Below, one piece after another: positions 1 through 5,731 of a DNA stretch of 12,987 nt. The translations under genes were made by a program, and so were the position numbers. Source of the DNA: an uncultured Clostridia bacterium. GTDB taxonomy: Bacteria > Bacillota > Clostridia > TANB77 > CAG-508. The notes under the pieces are model-generated. The model searched no databases. It worked only from the letters and a program-made list of their open reading frames with translations, and had not been told where the DNA came from. The DNA lies in assembly GCA_944389715.1 (NCBI GenBank), contig CALXNI010000138.1, positions 1-12,987 of the forward strand. Direction: 5' to 3'. How positions within the stretch are numbered: position 1 is the stretch's first letter; every line of letters starts with the position of its first letter.

Positions 1-455
1 ACTATTCCATAAGATGCAACTTGTCTCCTTGTAATAAACTCTGTTTTTTCTTCTTTTTCTAAAGCTATTCTTTCAAAATAGCTTTCATCCTTAGTTGCTT
101 TGTCAATATCAATACCCAAAGAAATAATAATTCCCTTATCTACTTCTAGCATTTCTTTTGAGTTCAATGAACTGACGTAAGATTTTAATCTTTCTTTATC
201 AACAACTCTTATTTGCTCAAGTAGTACAAGAGAATTCTTTGGTAATTTTTTAGCATCTCCTTTTATAAAAATATGTGTAGGTAATTTTGCTTTAACTTTT
301 GTTTTACTTGTTATAGGTGCAATTATTACTGTAGGACTATATATATTTCCTATATTGTTTTGTAAAATTAGAACTGGTCTGATTCCATTTTGTTCACTTC
401 CTACTGTATTTCCTTCTAATGATGCATAAAATATATCTCCTCTATTTATATTCAT
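1..455 (-). CDS. MazF/PemK-family toxin endoribonuclease, 3' end outside window
   Basis: The reading frame starts at the ATG at 455-453 behind GGAGGAAAAG and runs 151 codons to the left edge without a stop. The protein begins MNINRGDIFYASL and continues with GSEQNGIRP and a VIIAPITSK strand, the signature of the MazF/PemK mRNA interferase fold. Arg26 in the GIRP motif and Thr49 in APITS match the residues used for RNA cleavage in Bacillus MazF (family knowledge). A canonical MazF is about 110-120 residues, so this protein has a charged C-terminal extension beginning near residue 116 (KATKDESYFER...). No MazE-type antitoxin precedes it; its upstream partner is a 53-residue membrane protein whose last codons overlap this start. 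The family call is secure. Toxin activity and cleavage site are not visible from sequence. Confidence 0.88.
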   Translation of the reverse strand, partial: MNINRGDIFYASLEGNTVGSEQNGIRPVLILQNNIGNIYSPTVIIAPITSKTKVKAKLPTHIFIKGDAKKLPKNSLVLLEQIRVVDKERLKSYVSSLNSKEMLEVDKGIIISLGIDIDKATKDESYFERIALEKEEKTEFITRRQVASYGI

Positions 456-603
456 TTTTTCTTTTCCTCCATTTTTCTAAATATTCAATTTGTTCTTGAT
501 CTTCTACTCTTCTTTCTTCTTCCGTTTTACTTGCATTACTTCCTAAAATAATTAAATATGTAAGTAAAGCAATTAAAATAAACAATAAAATAATCATTAC
601 CAT
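442..603 (-). CDS. small single-pass membrane protein overlapping the mazF-like gene (53 aa)
   Basis: An ATG at 603-601 follows AAAAAGGAG with 8 bases of spacing and opens a 53-codon frame ending in TAG at 444-442. Residues 3-20 are almost entirely Ile/Leu/Phe, one membrane span. The remainder is strongly charged (KTEEERRVEDQEQ, then EKWRKRKNEYK), probably a cytoplasmic amphipathic helix. Its stop lies 14 bases inside the MazF-like gene, and the toxin's ribosome binding site is inside this coding sequence, so the two are almost certainly translationally coupled. I do not recognise the family. Position before a toxin suggests a modulator or membrane-linked partner, but nothing in the sequence resembles a known antitoxin DNA-binding domain. 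Good ribosome binding site and overlap support a real gene despite its size. Confidence 0.72.
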   Translation of the reverse strand: MVMIILLFILIALLTYLIILGSNASKTEEERRVEDQEQIEYLEKWRKRKNEYK

Positions 604-627
604 TTCTTAGACTCCTTTTTAATTTCA

Positions 628-655
628 GGCTATCTATTAATAATAATAGATAGCC
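628..655. repeat. 12-bp perfect inverted repeat upstream of the small membrane gene
   Basis: Bases 628-639 (GGCTATCTATTA) pair perfectly with 644-655 across a 4-base loop. Neither side is followed by a clear T-run, so this is not a standard intrinsic terminator. It lies 25 bases upstream of the start of the small membrane gene and could be a 3' boundary or processing hairpin of the adjacent structured region, or a translation-modulating leader hairpin. Confidence 0.6.
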
Positions 656-1031
656 CAAATTATTTTATATCCTATCTTTCTCCTAATTCATTAAATGACA
701 ATTAGCTAAATTGCTCCACAGGGATTTCACCTATCTGTTTTTAGCAGATTTATTCTCAATGCGTGGGACGGTTATTACCTCGCTCAAGCTATGACTAAAT
801 AAGAGTATCATTATACCTATTATTTATCATCGCCTTATGAGTAGCTATCTCATATTTAAGTAAAGTAAGTTGTAAATTTACTTTTTAACTAGCTCAAAAT
901 AATAGGAATGTATTTAATGAATTTATATTCGATTTTCAAAGTTCATCTTGCTTCAAACAAAAGAAACAAGAGAAAGAAATTTACTCCCTTCACTTGTTTC
1001 CTCACTTCTCCTATTATTTCGGAAATAATTT
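656..1031 (-). ncRNA. candidate structured RNA in a gene-free stretch
   Basis: No convincing coding sequence is present across this stretch, but it is dense in complementary segments: 897-907 with 1009-1019 (11 bp), nested inside it 963-970 with 993-1000 (8 bp, GAAACAAG/CTTGTTTC), 858-864 with 877-883 (7 bp), and 5-bp hairpins at 837-853, 733-749 and 699-713. Between 715 and 800 the base composition is richer in G and C than the flanks, as for functional RNAs in AT-rich genomes. Read on the minus strand, single-stranded segments are purine-rich (GGAGAAG, GTGAGG, AGGTGAAATCC), and flanking genes run the same way, so I prefer that strand. A second possible hairpin at 1013-1029 competes for the 1009-1019 segment and is followed on the plus strand by a T-rich tail, so a plus-strand RNA cannot be excluded. 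I cannot assign a known family. Confidence 0.45.
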
Positions 1032-1490
1032 TTAATTTTTCTTTAATTTTTTAGCAATTTCATTAATTCCTTTTGAAATACTATATCTAATTGTTCTTTC
1101 ATCTTTATCTTCTTTTTTTGCTATTTCTTTTACAGACATATCTTTAAAGAAATACATTTCTAGTCTTTGTCTATGTATTTCTGGAAGTTCCTTTACAACT
1201 TTTCTTAATTCATTATTAGATATTTTTTGTATTACCATATCTTCAAGGCTAATTTCATTTTTAAAAGATTTTTTATATAAATTTATATCTGATAAAGATA
1301 AATGTTCTTCGTGCCTATCATATTGGTTTTGTATTTTTTTGTATTCTCTTTTAGATTTCATATATGCATCAAATATCTCTTTTCTTATCTCTAATTTACA
1401 TTCCTTTCCTATACTATCTTTAAAACTAATAAAATATTTGTTAGACTTTTTATCATATTCTAACTTATAAGTATCAACTTCATATTTCAT
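1032..1490 (-). CDS. sigma-70 region-4-like DNA-binding regulator
   Basis: A 152-residue protein whose last 55 residues form a sigma-70 region 4 helix-turn-helix: ELPEIHRQRLEMYFFKDMS (about 101-119) followed by VKEIAKKEDKDERTIRYSIS, the recognition helix, then GINEIAKKLKKN. The first 60 residues are charged and beta-rich without a recognised domain, and region 2 (core binding) is absent, so it is not a full sigma factor. Proteins of this shape are typical of integrative conjugative elements and prophages in Firmicutes, where they switch on element genes (family knowledge). I chose ATG 1490-1488, 8 bases after GGAGG at 1503-1499, over a TTG at 1505 that would overlap the ribosome binding site. 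That binding site sits in a strong hairpin. Downstream on the same strand are the structured stretch, the small membrane gene and the MazF-like gene. Confidence 0.85.
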   Translation of the reverse strand: MKYEVDTYKLEYDKKSNKYFISFKDSIGKECKLEIRKEIFDAYMKSKREYKKIQNQYDRHEEHLSLSDINLYKKSFKNEISLEDMVIQKISNNELRKVVKELPEIHRQRLEMYFFKDMSVKEIAKKEDKDERTIRYSISKGINEIAKKLKKN

Positions 1491-1498
1491 TTTTACTA

Positions 1499-1541
1499 CC
1501 TCCAATTAATTTGTTTTTTTGAGCAAATTAAATTTTGGAGG
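1499..1541 (-). promoter_or_regulatory. hairpin sequestering the ribosome binding site of the sigma-like gene
   Basis: On the minus strand CCTCCAA at 1541-1535 pairs with TTGGAGG at 1505-1499, and TTAATTTG at 1531-1524 pairs with CAAATTAA at 1513-1506: 15 bp with a 3-base bulge and an A-rich 10-base loop. The GGAGG paired here is the ribosome binding site of the downstream gene, so folding should block its translation. The upstream short ORF ends at 1506, exactly within this hairpin. Confidence 0.7.
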
Positions 1542-1691
1542 ATCTCTACAATGCTTTAATTTTTGAATACAAAAAAAGACAGCTACACAAACTTTTATTG
1601 CACAACTGTCCTTTTTAAAACTGCAAAACAAAACATTAGTATTCCTAATCTGAATTGACAATATTGTTTTACTGTTTTTTCCTACACTCAT
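1506..1691 (-). CDS. possible leader ORF (61 aa) upstream of the sigma-like gene
   Basis: An ATG at 1691-1689 follows AAAAGGTG with about 6 bases of spacing and opens a 61-codon frame ending in TAA at 1508-1506, only two bases before the ribosome binding site of the next gene. The predicted peptide begins MSVGKNSKTILSIQ and is Cys- and Lys-rich with no recognisable domain, and its composition is unremarkable, so it may not be kept as a protein. Its interest is positional: a terminator-like hairpin lies inside it, and the hairpin that hides the downstream ribosome binding site would be opened by a ribosome reaching its end. It therefore fits a leader peptide that controls the sigma-like gene, but it could also be a chance frame across a non-coding leader. 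Confidence 0.35.
   Translation of the reverse strand: MSVGKNSKTILSIQIRNTNVLFCSFKKDSCAIKVCVAVFFCIQKLKHCRDPPKFNLLKKTN
1571..1616 (-). terminator. terminator-like hairpin inside the leader (candidate attenuator)
   Basis: On the minus strand AAAAAGGACAG (1616-1606) pairs with CTGTCTTTTTT (1582-1572), 11 bp including one G-U pair that becomes an A-C mismatch on the other strand, so it is more stable as a minus-strand RNA. The right arm runs straight into seven T. The 23-base loop is large for an intrinsic terminator. Placed between the leader start and the sigma-like gene, it would act as an attenuator rather than an end-of-gene terminator. Confidence 0.5.
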
Positions 1692-1865
1692 ATTAAACAC
1701 CTTTTAAAAATTTTTTATCAAAATCTTAAAAGGGTCTAATAATAAAAAAATAATCAAAATCTAAATATTTGCATTTAATTCTTTAGTAAATTACATATCT
1801 TTTGCAAACCCTTTAGACTTTGATAGTCAATAAAATTATAATTTTTTCATTAAGGTATTTGTAAA
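1692..1865. other. AT-rich intergenic region between the divergent leader and spo0A-like gene
   Basis: No gene is visible. Close to the leader, CCTTTTAA (1700-1707) is repeated in inverse as TTAAAAGG (1727-1734), so on the minus strand the leader's own AAAAGGTG could also be paired. A short hairpin GACT-AGTC occurs at 1816-1828. No convincing minus-strand promoter could be placed here. Confidence 0.4.
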
Positions 1866-1898
1866 AAGTGCGTAAAATAGTATTATAAGTGCGTAAAA
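1866..1898 (+). promoter_or_regulatory. two direct repeats AAGTGCGTAAAA spaced 21 bp
   Basis: The 12-base sequence AAGTGCGTAAAA occurs at 1866-1877 and again at 1887-1898. Start-to-start spacing is 21 bp, two helical turns, so two bound proteins would lie on the same face. The pair ends 44 bp upstream of the -35 box of the Spo0A-like gene, a usual place for an upstream operator or activator site. It does not match the Spo0A box (TGTCGAA). Confidence 0.5.
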
Positions 1899-1942
1899 GC
1901 GTTATATAAATTTCCATTTTTTTACTTTTTTTAATAAAAATA

Positions 1943-1971
1943 TTGAATTTACATAATGTTTATGATATAAT
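1943..1971 (+). promoter_or_regulatory. sigma-A promoter of the spo0A-like gene
   Basis: TTGAAT at 1943-1948 and TATAAT at 1966-1971 are separated by exactly 17 bases. Transcription would begin near 1978, giving a leader of about 35 bases with a TTAGGAG ribosome binding site at 1998-2004. Confidence 0.8.
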
Positions 1972-2013
1972 ATCAGTGATTTTAAAAAAATAATTTATTA
2001 GGAGTTGTTCATA

Positions 2014-2739
2014 ATGCTTAAAGTTATGGTTGCAAGTGAGAATACCAAACAACGTTCTCTATATTGTAAATATCTTGCAAAAGATAAAGAACTTGAAATT
2101 ATAAGCACTAAAGATGGTTTAACAACTTTAAATAAATATTTTGAAATAAGACCAAATATATTAATATTGGATACTTTTTTTAATGATGTAAATTACACAG
2201 ACATCATTGATAAAATTACAAAATTAGATGATGAAAGTTCTAAATGTAATACTATTTTGGCTGTTAATAAAAACACTAAAAATATAAATTTAAAAAATGC
2301 TGAGAAAATATATAGTATTCTTCCAGAACCTATACACTTCTCAGATCTTTCTGAAACACTATCTTCTATGAAAGCAAAGTTAAAATATGTACAAATTACG
2401 TCTGAAGAAATTGATACTTACTTAGCTATGTTATATTTTAATATAGGAAGCAATGGTGCTAATTATATGAAAAGTGCTATCTTTTATTGTTATTACAATT
2501 TAGCAGCTATTAAAAATTTAGATAATATATATGAGTACATTGCAGAAGAATATAATGTAGATGCAAAAACTGTTAAGGCTGGTATGAGAAGTTCTCTAGT
2601 TCCTTTTAATACTTACCGTACTATTAATCCTCAAAATAAATTATTAAATATATTCAATATAAATAAAGATAATATTACCCCTAAACAATTTTTAAAAATT
2701 TTTGTTAGTTATCTACGTTACAAAAAGAATAAAAAATAA
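2014..2739 (+). CDS. Spo0A-like transcription regulator with degenerate receiver domain
   Basis: A 241-residue response-regulator-shaped protein. Residues 1-115 have the receiver fold: LKVMVASENTKQR, then ILILDTFFND with Asp53 at the phosphoacceptor position. The paired acidic residues are replaced by Ser8-Glu9, the switch Thr/Ser after strand 4 is missing (ILAVN), and the invariant Lys-Pro is SILPEP, so classical phosphorylation is doubtful. Residues 135-240 match the Spo0A C-terminal DNA-binding domain: FNIGSN, MKSAIFYCYYN, then IAEEYNVDAKTVKAGMRSS, the equivalent of the SRVERAIRHAIE recognition helix. I chose ATG 2014 (9 bases after TTAGGAG) over an upstream TTG at 2005 that abuts the binding site. 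It converges on the radical SAM-receiver gene with a shared terminator. It is probably a paralogue, not the master sporulation Spo0A. Confidence 0.75.
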   Translation: MLKVMVASENTKQRSLYCKYLAKDKELEIISTKDGLTTLNKYFEIRPNILILDTFFNDVNYTDIIDKITKLDDESSKCNTILAVNKNTKNINLKNAEKIYSILPEPIHFSDLSETLSSMKAKLKYVQITSEEIDTYLAMLYFNIGSNGANYMKSAIFYCYYNLAAIKNLDNIYEYIAEEYNVDAKTVKAGMRSSLVPFNTYRTINPQNKLLNIFNINKDNITPKQFLKIFVSYLRYKKNKK

Positions 2740-2785
2740 GAAACAATTTATAGTTTATAATTCTATAAATTGTTTCTTGTTTTTA
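2740..2785. terminator. bidirectional terminator between spo0A-like and radical SAM genes
   Basis: GAAACAATTTATAG (2740-2753) pairs perfectly with 2763-2776 (14 bp, 9-base loop). On the plus strand it is followed by TTGTTTTTATTT; on the minus strand by TTATTTTTTATT. It serves both convergent genes. Confidence 0.88.
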
Positions 2786-3970
2786 TTTATAAATATATTC
2801 TTTATAATCTTTTAATATGTTTTCTATTCTTTGTTCAAAAGGTTCTCTAACTAATGCATTAATCTTATTTCCGCTTATTCTCATTGCGTTTTGAAATTCT
2901 TTCAAACCTATATCACTTTCTATCAAGTTAAAAACAGGTACATTTTGTTCTAATTTTTCTTCAGATTTTTTTATCATATTTATATCAAACCTTGAAAATA
3001 CCATATCTGGTCTTTTTTCCATTATTTTATCAAATGTTTCATCGAAGTTTTTAGCTGTAGCGACAACCTCTGCATAATCAATATTATTTATTGCTTTAAC
3101 AAATCTGTTTACTACATTTTCATTATCATAAGAAACTAATACTTTTATTTTGTCTTTTAGATAATCTCTATCATAATCTTCGTTCATTATTTTTACTATT
3201 TCATTTACTCCTTGATGTAAAGCATTTCCTATAACAACATCTTTTTTATTTATAGTTCTTACAATATCTCCATTTGCAGTAACAAGATTATATTTGCTTT
3301 CCATATCGTCATTGTCTCTGTAATTTACTTTACCTATATTTTTATAATTTTTTTGGAATATTTCTTTGGTAGACTTAAATTGTTCATTTGTTATTTCAAA
3401 TTTTTTTTCATTTTCTTTTGCTAATTCTCTTAGTGGAGCAAATCTAAATATTCTCCACTCGTTTATTTTATAATTGGTATCTAAAAATTCTCCCAACTCT
3501 TCTATATAATCAATATTTAATTTTGTTACAACTGTATTTATTTTTATTCTAATATCTTTATTTTTTAAAATATCTAATACCTTTTTTATTTCTGTAAAAT
3601 GATTTCTTCCTCTTCCCATTTGTTCATTTATTTCATCTCTTGTTGTATCTAATGAAAGAGTTATTGTATCTAAATAGTCAACTATTTCTCTTACTTTTTC
3701 ATTATTAGCAATTAGAGAGCCATTTGTTATTAATTTACTCTTTACTCCATTTTGTCTTGCTATTTTTAGCAAATCTAATATATTAGGATATAATAATGCC
3801 TCTCCTCCAGAAAAAGTTATATAATTGACTCCTGCTCTAATTAACTTTGAAAGAACTTCTTCATTTTCTTCATAAGATAATTCCGGGATATTTCTGAATC
3901 CGTGACAATATGCACATTTTTGATTACACCTAGTTGTAATAAGCCAGCACACTTCTCGTTTTTTCATCAT
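2783..3970 (-). CDS. viperin-like radical SAM enzyme fused to a degenerate receiver-like domain
   Basis: A 395-residue protein counted from ATG 3970-3968, which follows AGAAAGGA at a normal distance; a more upstream ATG at 3991 has no ribosome binding site and lies about 8 bases from the predicted transcript start. Residues 15-22 carry the radical SAM 4Fe-4S motif CNQKCAYC and 55-57 the GGE SAM-binding motif (TFSGGEALLYP). The following segments recall viperin: LITNGSLI, KINTVVTKLN (viperin KINSVINRFN), EWRIFRF (RWKVFQ), ITNEQF, and MESKY...GNALHQGVNEI (SY...SILDVGVEEAI). No auxiliary cluster cysteines follow. Residues 275-395 look like a receiver: IKVLVSYDNEN, EVVATAKNFDETFDKI, RPDMVFSRFD, ALVREPFEQRI. 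The phosphoacceptor Asp is replaced near FSRF and the Lys-Pro by Glu-Pro. Viperin enzymes make ddhNTPs. Substrate here is unknown, and a MoaA-type relative is the alternative. Confidence 0.75.
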   Translation of the reverse strand: MMKKREVCWLITTRCNQKCAYCHGFRNIPELSYEENEEVLSKLIRAGVNYITFSGGEALLYPNILDLLKIARQNGVKSKLITNGSLIANNEKVREIVDYLDTITLSLDTTRDEINEQMGRGRNHFTEIKKVLDILKNKDIRIKINTVVTKLNIDYIEELGEFLDTNYKINEWRIFRFAPLRELAKENEKKFEITNEQFKSTKEIFQKNYKNIGKVNYRDNDDMESKYNLVTANGDIVRTINKKDVVIGNALHQGVNEIVKIMNEDYDRDYLKDKIKVLVSYDNENVVNRFVKAINNIDYAEVVATAKNFDETFDKIMEKRPDMVFSRFDINMIKKSEEKLEQNVPVFNLIESDIGLKEFQNAMRISGNKINALVREPFEQRIENILKDYKEYIYK

Positions 3971-4005
3971 TTCAACATCCTTTCTCTTCATTTCATTGTA
4001 TGTTG

Positions 4006-4034
4006 ATTATATCCCAATTTTTACCATTTGTCTA
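4006..4034 (-). promoter_or_regulatory. sigma-A promoter of the viperin-like gene
   Basis: On the minus strand TAGACA (4034-4029) and TATAAT (4011-4006) are 17 bases apart. The transcript would start near 3999, leaving the ribosome binding site before the ATG at 3970 in a short leader. Confidence 0.78.
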
Positions 4035-4058
4035 TTATAAAAATGATAACGGCTGTTC

Positions 4059-4088
4059 ACAAAAAAAACAGCTATACTTAGCTGTTTT
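4059..4088 (-). terminator. intrinsic terminator of the LysR gene
   Basis: AAAACAGCTA (4088-4079 on the minus strand) pairs with TAGCTGTTTT (4074-4065), 10 bp with a 4-base loop, followed by more T. A third copy of the arm (AACAGCC at 4057-4051) offers an alternative pairing downstream. Confidence 0.85.
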
Positions 4089-4092
4089 GCAT

Positions 4093-4971
4093 TTAATTTA
4101 GTAAGTACTCTTTAATAAATTTTCTATCTAATTTTCCTAGTTGTCCACTTAAATATGATAATCTTAATGTTGATTTTGGTAATTCCATTGGTACTTCTAC
4201 ATTATATAATTCTTTATTATTAAGTTCTTTTTGTATACTATCTTTCATTACATATCCTATACCTAATCCTCTTTTTACTGCACTAATTTTTAATTCCGTA
4301 ATATCTATCTCTAAAGTAGAATTTATATGTACTCCATTTTCTTTTAATTTTCTTACTAATCTTTTACTTGTAGAAGTATATTCTAATCCTAATATAAAAT
4401 CATAGTTTTCTAAATCTTTTAACTGTTTAATTTTTATTGGTTTATTTGAAATAAATATATTTTCTATATCTTTTATTTTTTCACTTACTATTTGGTTATT
4501 ATTTATATCCAATATTGTAGTATCTAATATGAAATCAACTTTATGATTTTCTAATAATTTCAATAATTCTTCTCCAGTAGGAGCAGTTATTAATTTTATA
4601 TTTAAACCTTTATGTTCTTTCTTTATTTTTTCAATTCTTGGCATTAGATAGAATTCTGCTATATGTGATAATGCCGCAACAGAAATCTCTCCAGTTTCTA
4701 TATTGTTCTTTTGCAGCAACATTTTTTCACCAGTTTCAATCATTTCCATACTTTTTTCTACATACTTAAATAATTGTTCTCCTTCCTTTGTTAGCCTGAT
4801 ACCATTATTTTCTCTATAAAAAAGTTTGATATTTAATTGTTCTTCTAATTTCTTAACATAAGTACTTATTGCAGATTTGCTAAGCGACATTTTATCACTT
4901 GCATCCGAATAAGATTTATATTGTGCTACTTTATAAAATACTTTATACAGGTTTAAATTTATATCTAACAA
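4093..4971 (-). CDS. LysR-family transcription regulator
   Basis: A 292-residue LysR protein. The N-terminal winged helix-turn-helix is clear: NLYKVFYKVAQYKSYSDAS, then MSLSKSAISTYVKKLEEQLN, KLFYRENNGIRLTKEGE, and a linker helix to about residue 85. Residues from about 90 form the effector-binding domain, starting GEISVAALSHIAEFYLMPRI and including the late motif ISAVKRGLGIGYVMKD. Length matches the family's usual 290-310. The start is the TTG at 4971-4969, 8 bases after AGGAG at 4984-4980; a longer frame from 4989 would place the binding site inside the gene. It has its own promoter and terminator. LysR regulators commonly control a divergent or adjacent gene, but the next promoter to the right faces the same way, so the target is not evident; the viperin-like gene downstream is one candidate. 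The ligand cannot be inferred. Confidence 0.93.
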   Translation of the reverse strand: MLDINLNLYKVFYKVAQYKSYSDASDKMSLSKSAISTYVKKLEEQLNIKLFYRENNGIRLTKEGEQLFKYVEKSMEMIETGEKMLLQKNNIETGEISVAALSHIAEFYLMPRIEKIKKEHKGLNIKLITAPTGEELLKLLENHKVDFILDTTILDINNNQIVSEKIKDIENIFISNKPIKIKQLKDLENYDFILGLEYTSTSKRLVRKLKENGVHINSTLEIDITELKISAVKRGLGIGYVMKDSIQKELNNKELYNVEVPMELPKSTLRLSYLSGQLGKLDRKFIKEYLLN

Positions 4972-4993
4972 CTTACTCACTCCTAACAAAAAT

Positions 4994-5022
4994 ATTATAC
5001 CACATTATGTTAATAAAGTAAA
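4994..5022 (-). promoter_or_regulatory. sigma-A promoter of the LysR gene
   Basis: TTTACT (5022-5017) and TATAAT (4999-4994) on the minus strand are separated by 17 bases, immediately before the AGGAG and the TTG start. Confidence 0.8.
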
Positions 5023-5043
5023 GTTTTGTTTACTGTTTTTACA

Positions 5044-5583
5044 TTATTTATGCTCTCTACAAATATTATCTATTAAATATTCTCCCTGATTTTTAGTTAA
5101 TCTATTATTTATAACAGCTAACCTTATCAATTTTTTTATATTTTCCCATTTCATACTTTTACATTTTCCTTTGGCTGTTTCTTCTATATATTCTATTATT
5201 TCTTCAAACAAATAATAAGGAATATTAAAATTTTCATTTTGATATTTTTCCTTCATTTCTATATGACTTCCTTTGACTAAAATTAAATTACATATTTGAA
5301 ATAAATTATCTAATAATTTATTATATCTTTCTCTTTCTACACCTGTTTCAGCCAATTCTTTTTCAGGTTTAATTCCGTCGATTTCATCAAAGTCTATATA
5401 AAAATCACTAAGTAGTTTTCCTATTAAAACATCAAATTCTTTATTAGTATATAATTTTTCTTCTATCTCATATCCTAATTTATTTAAAATATTAAGATCA
5501 TCGTCTGATAAATATTTTTTAACATTTATTAATTGTTTATAATAATAATCTTTTATCCATATTTCATAATCGAATTTTTCCAT
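5044..5583 (-). CDS. uncharacterised charged helical protein (179 aa)
   Basis: The ATG at 5583-5581 follows AGGAG with 6 bases of spacing and its own strong promoter, so the gene is real. The product is acidic-basic mixed and apparently all-helical, with no signal peptide or membrane span. It begins MEKFDYEIWIKDYYYK and contains KLLSDFYIDFDEIDG near the middle and a lysine-rich tail (KWENIKKLIRLAVINNRLT) that resembles a small helical bundle. I recognise no catalytic or metal-binding motif and do not know the family. It is divergent from an XRE regulator whose start is about 150 bases away, so it may be a target of that regulator. Confidence 0.75.
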   Translation of the reverse strand: MEKFDYEIWIKDYYYKQLINVKKYLSDDDLNILNKLGYEIEEKLYTNKEFDVLIGKLLSDFYIDFDEIDGIKPEKELAETGVERERYNKLLDNLFQICNLILVKGSHIEMKEKYQNENFNIPYYLFEEIIEYIEETAKGKCKSMKWENIKKLIRLAVINNRLTKNQGEYLIDNICREHK

Positions 5584-5621
5584 ATTTTTCTCCTATAATT
5601 AACATATTTCTTTATTTAAGT

Positions 5622-5650
5622 ATTATACATAATAATTTTTAAAAAGTAAA
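5622..5650 (-). promoter_or_regulatory. sigma-A promoter of the 179-aa gene
   Basis: TTTACT (5650-5645) and TATAAT (5627-5622) on the minus strand are 17 bases apart. Between it and the divergent XRE gene TAGGTT occurs twice (5651-5656 and 5682-5687), 31 bp apart, a possible operator pair. Confidence 0.78.
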
Positions 5651-5731
5651 TAGGTTTTTAAATACTTATTCCGTTATTTACTAGGTTATTTTTTTACAAT
5701 TTTTCTTATACTATATATGTTGGTGATGATA

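Noticed and set aside
656..1031. tRNA, 6S RNA, tmRNA or T-box identity for the structured stretch
   Set aside because: A T-arm-like GGTGAAATCC segment is present, but no acceptor stem or anticodon arm fits, and none of the conserved signatures of the other families that I know is visible.
2783..3970. MoaA (molybdenum cofactor) identity for the first radical SAM gene
   Set aside because: MoaA needs a second C-terminal cysteine cluster and a GG terminus; this protein has no cysteine after the CxxxCxxC motif and ends in a receiver-like domain.
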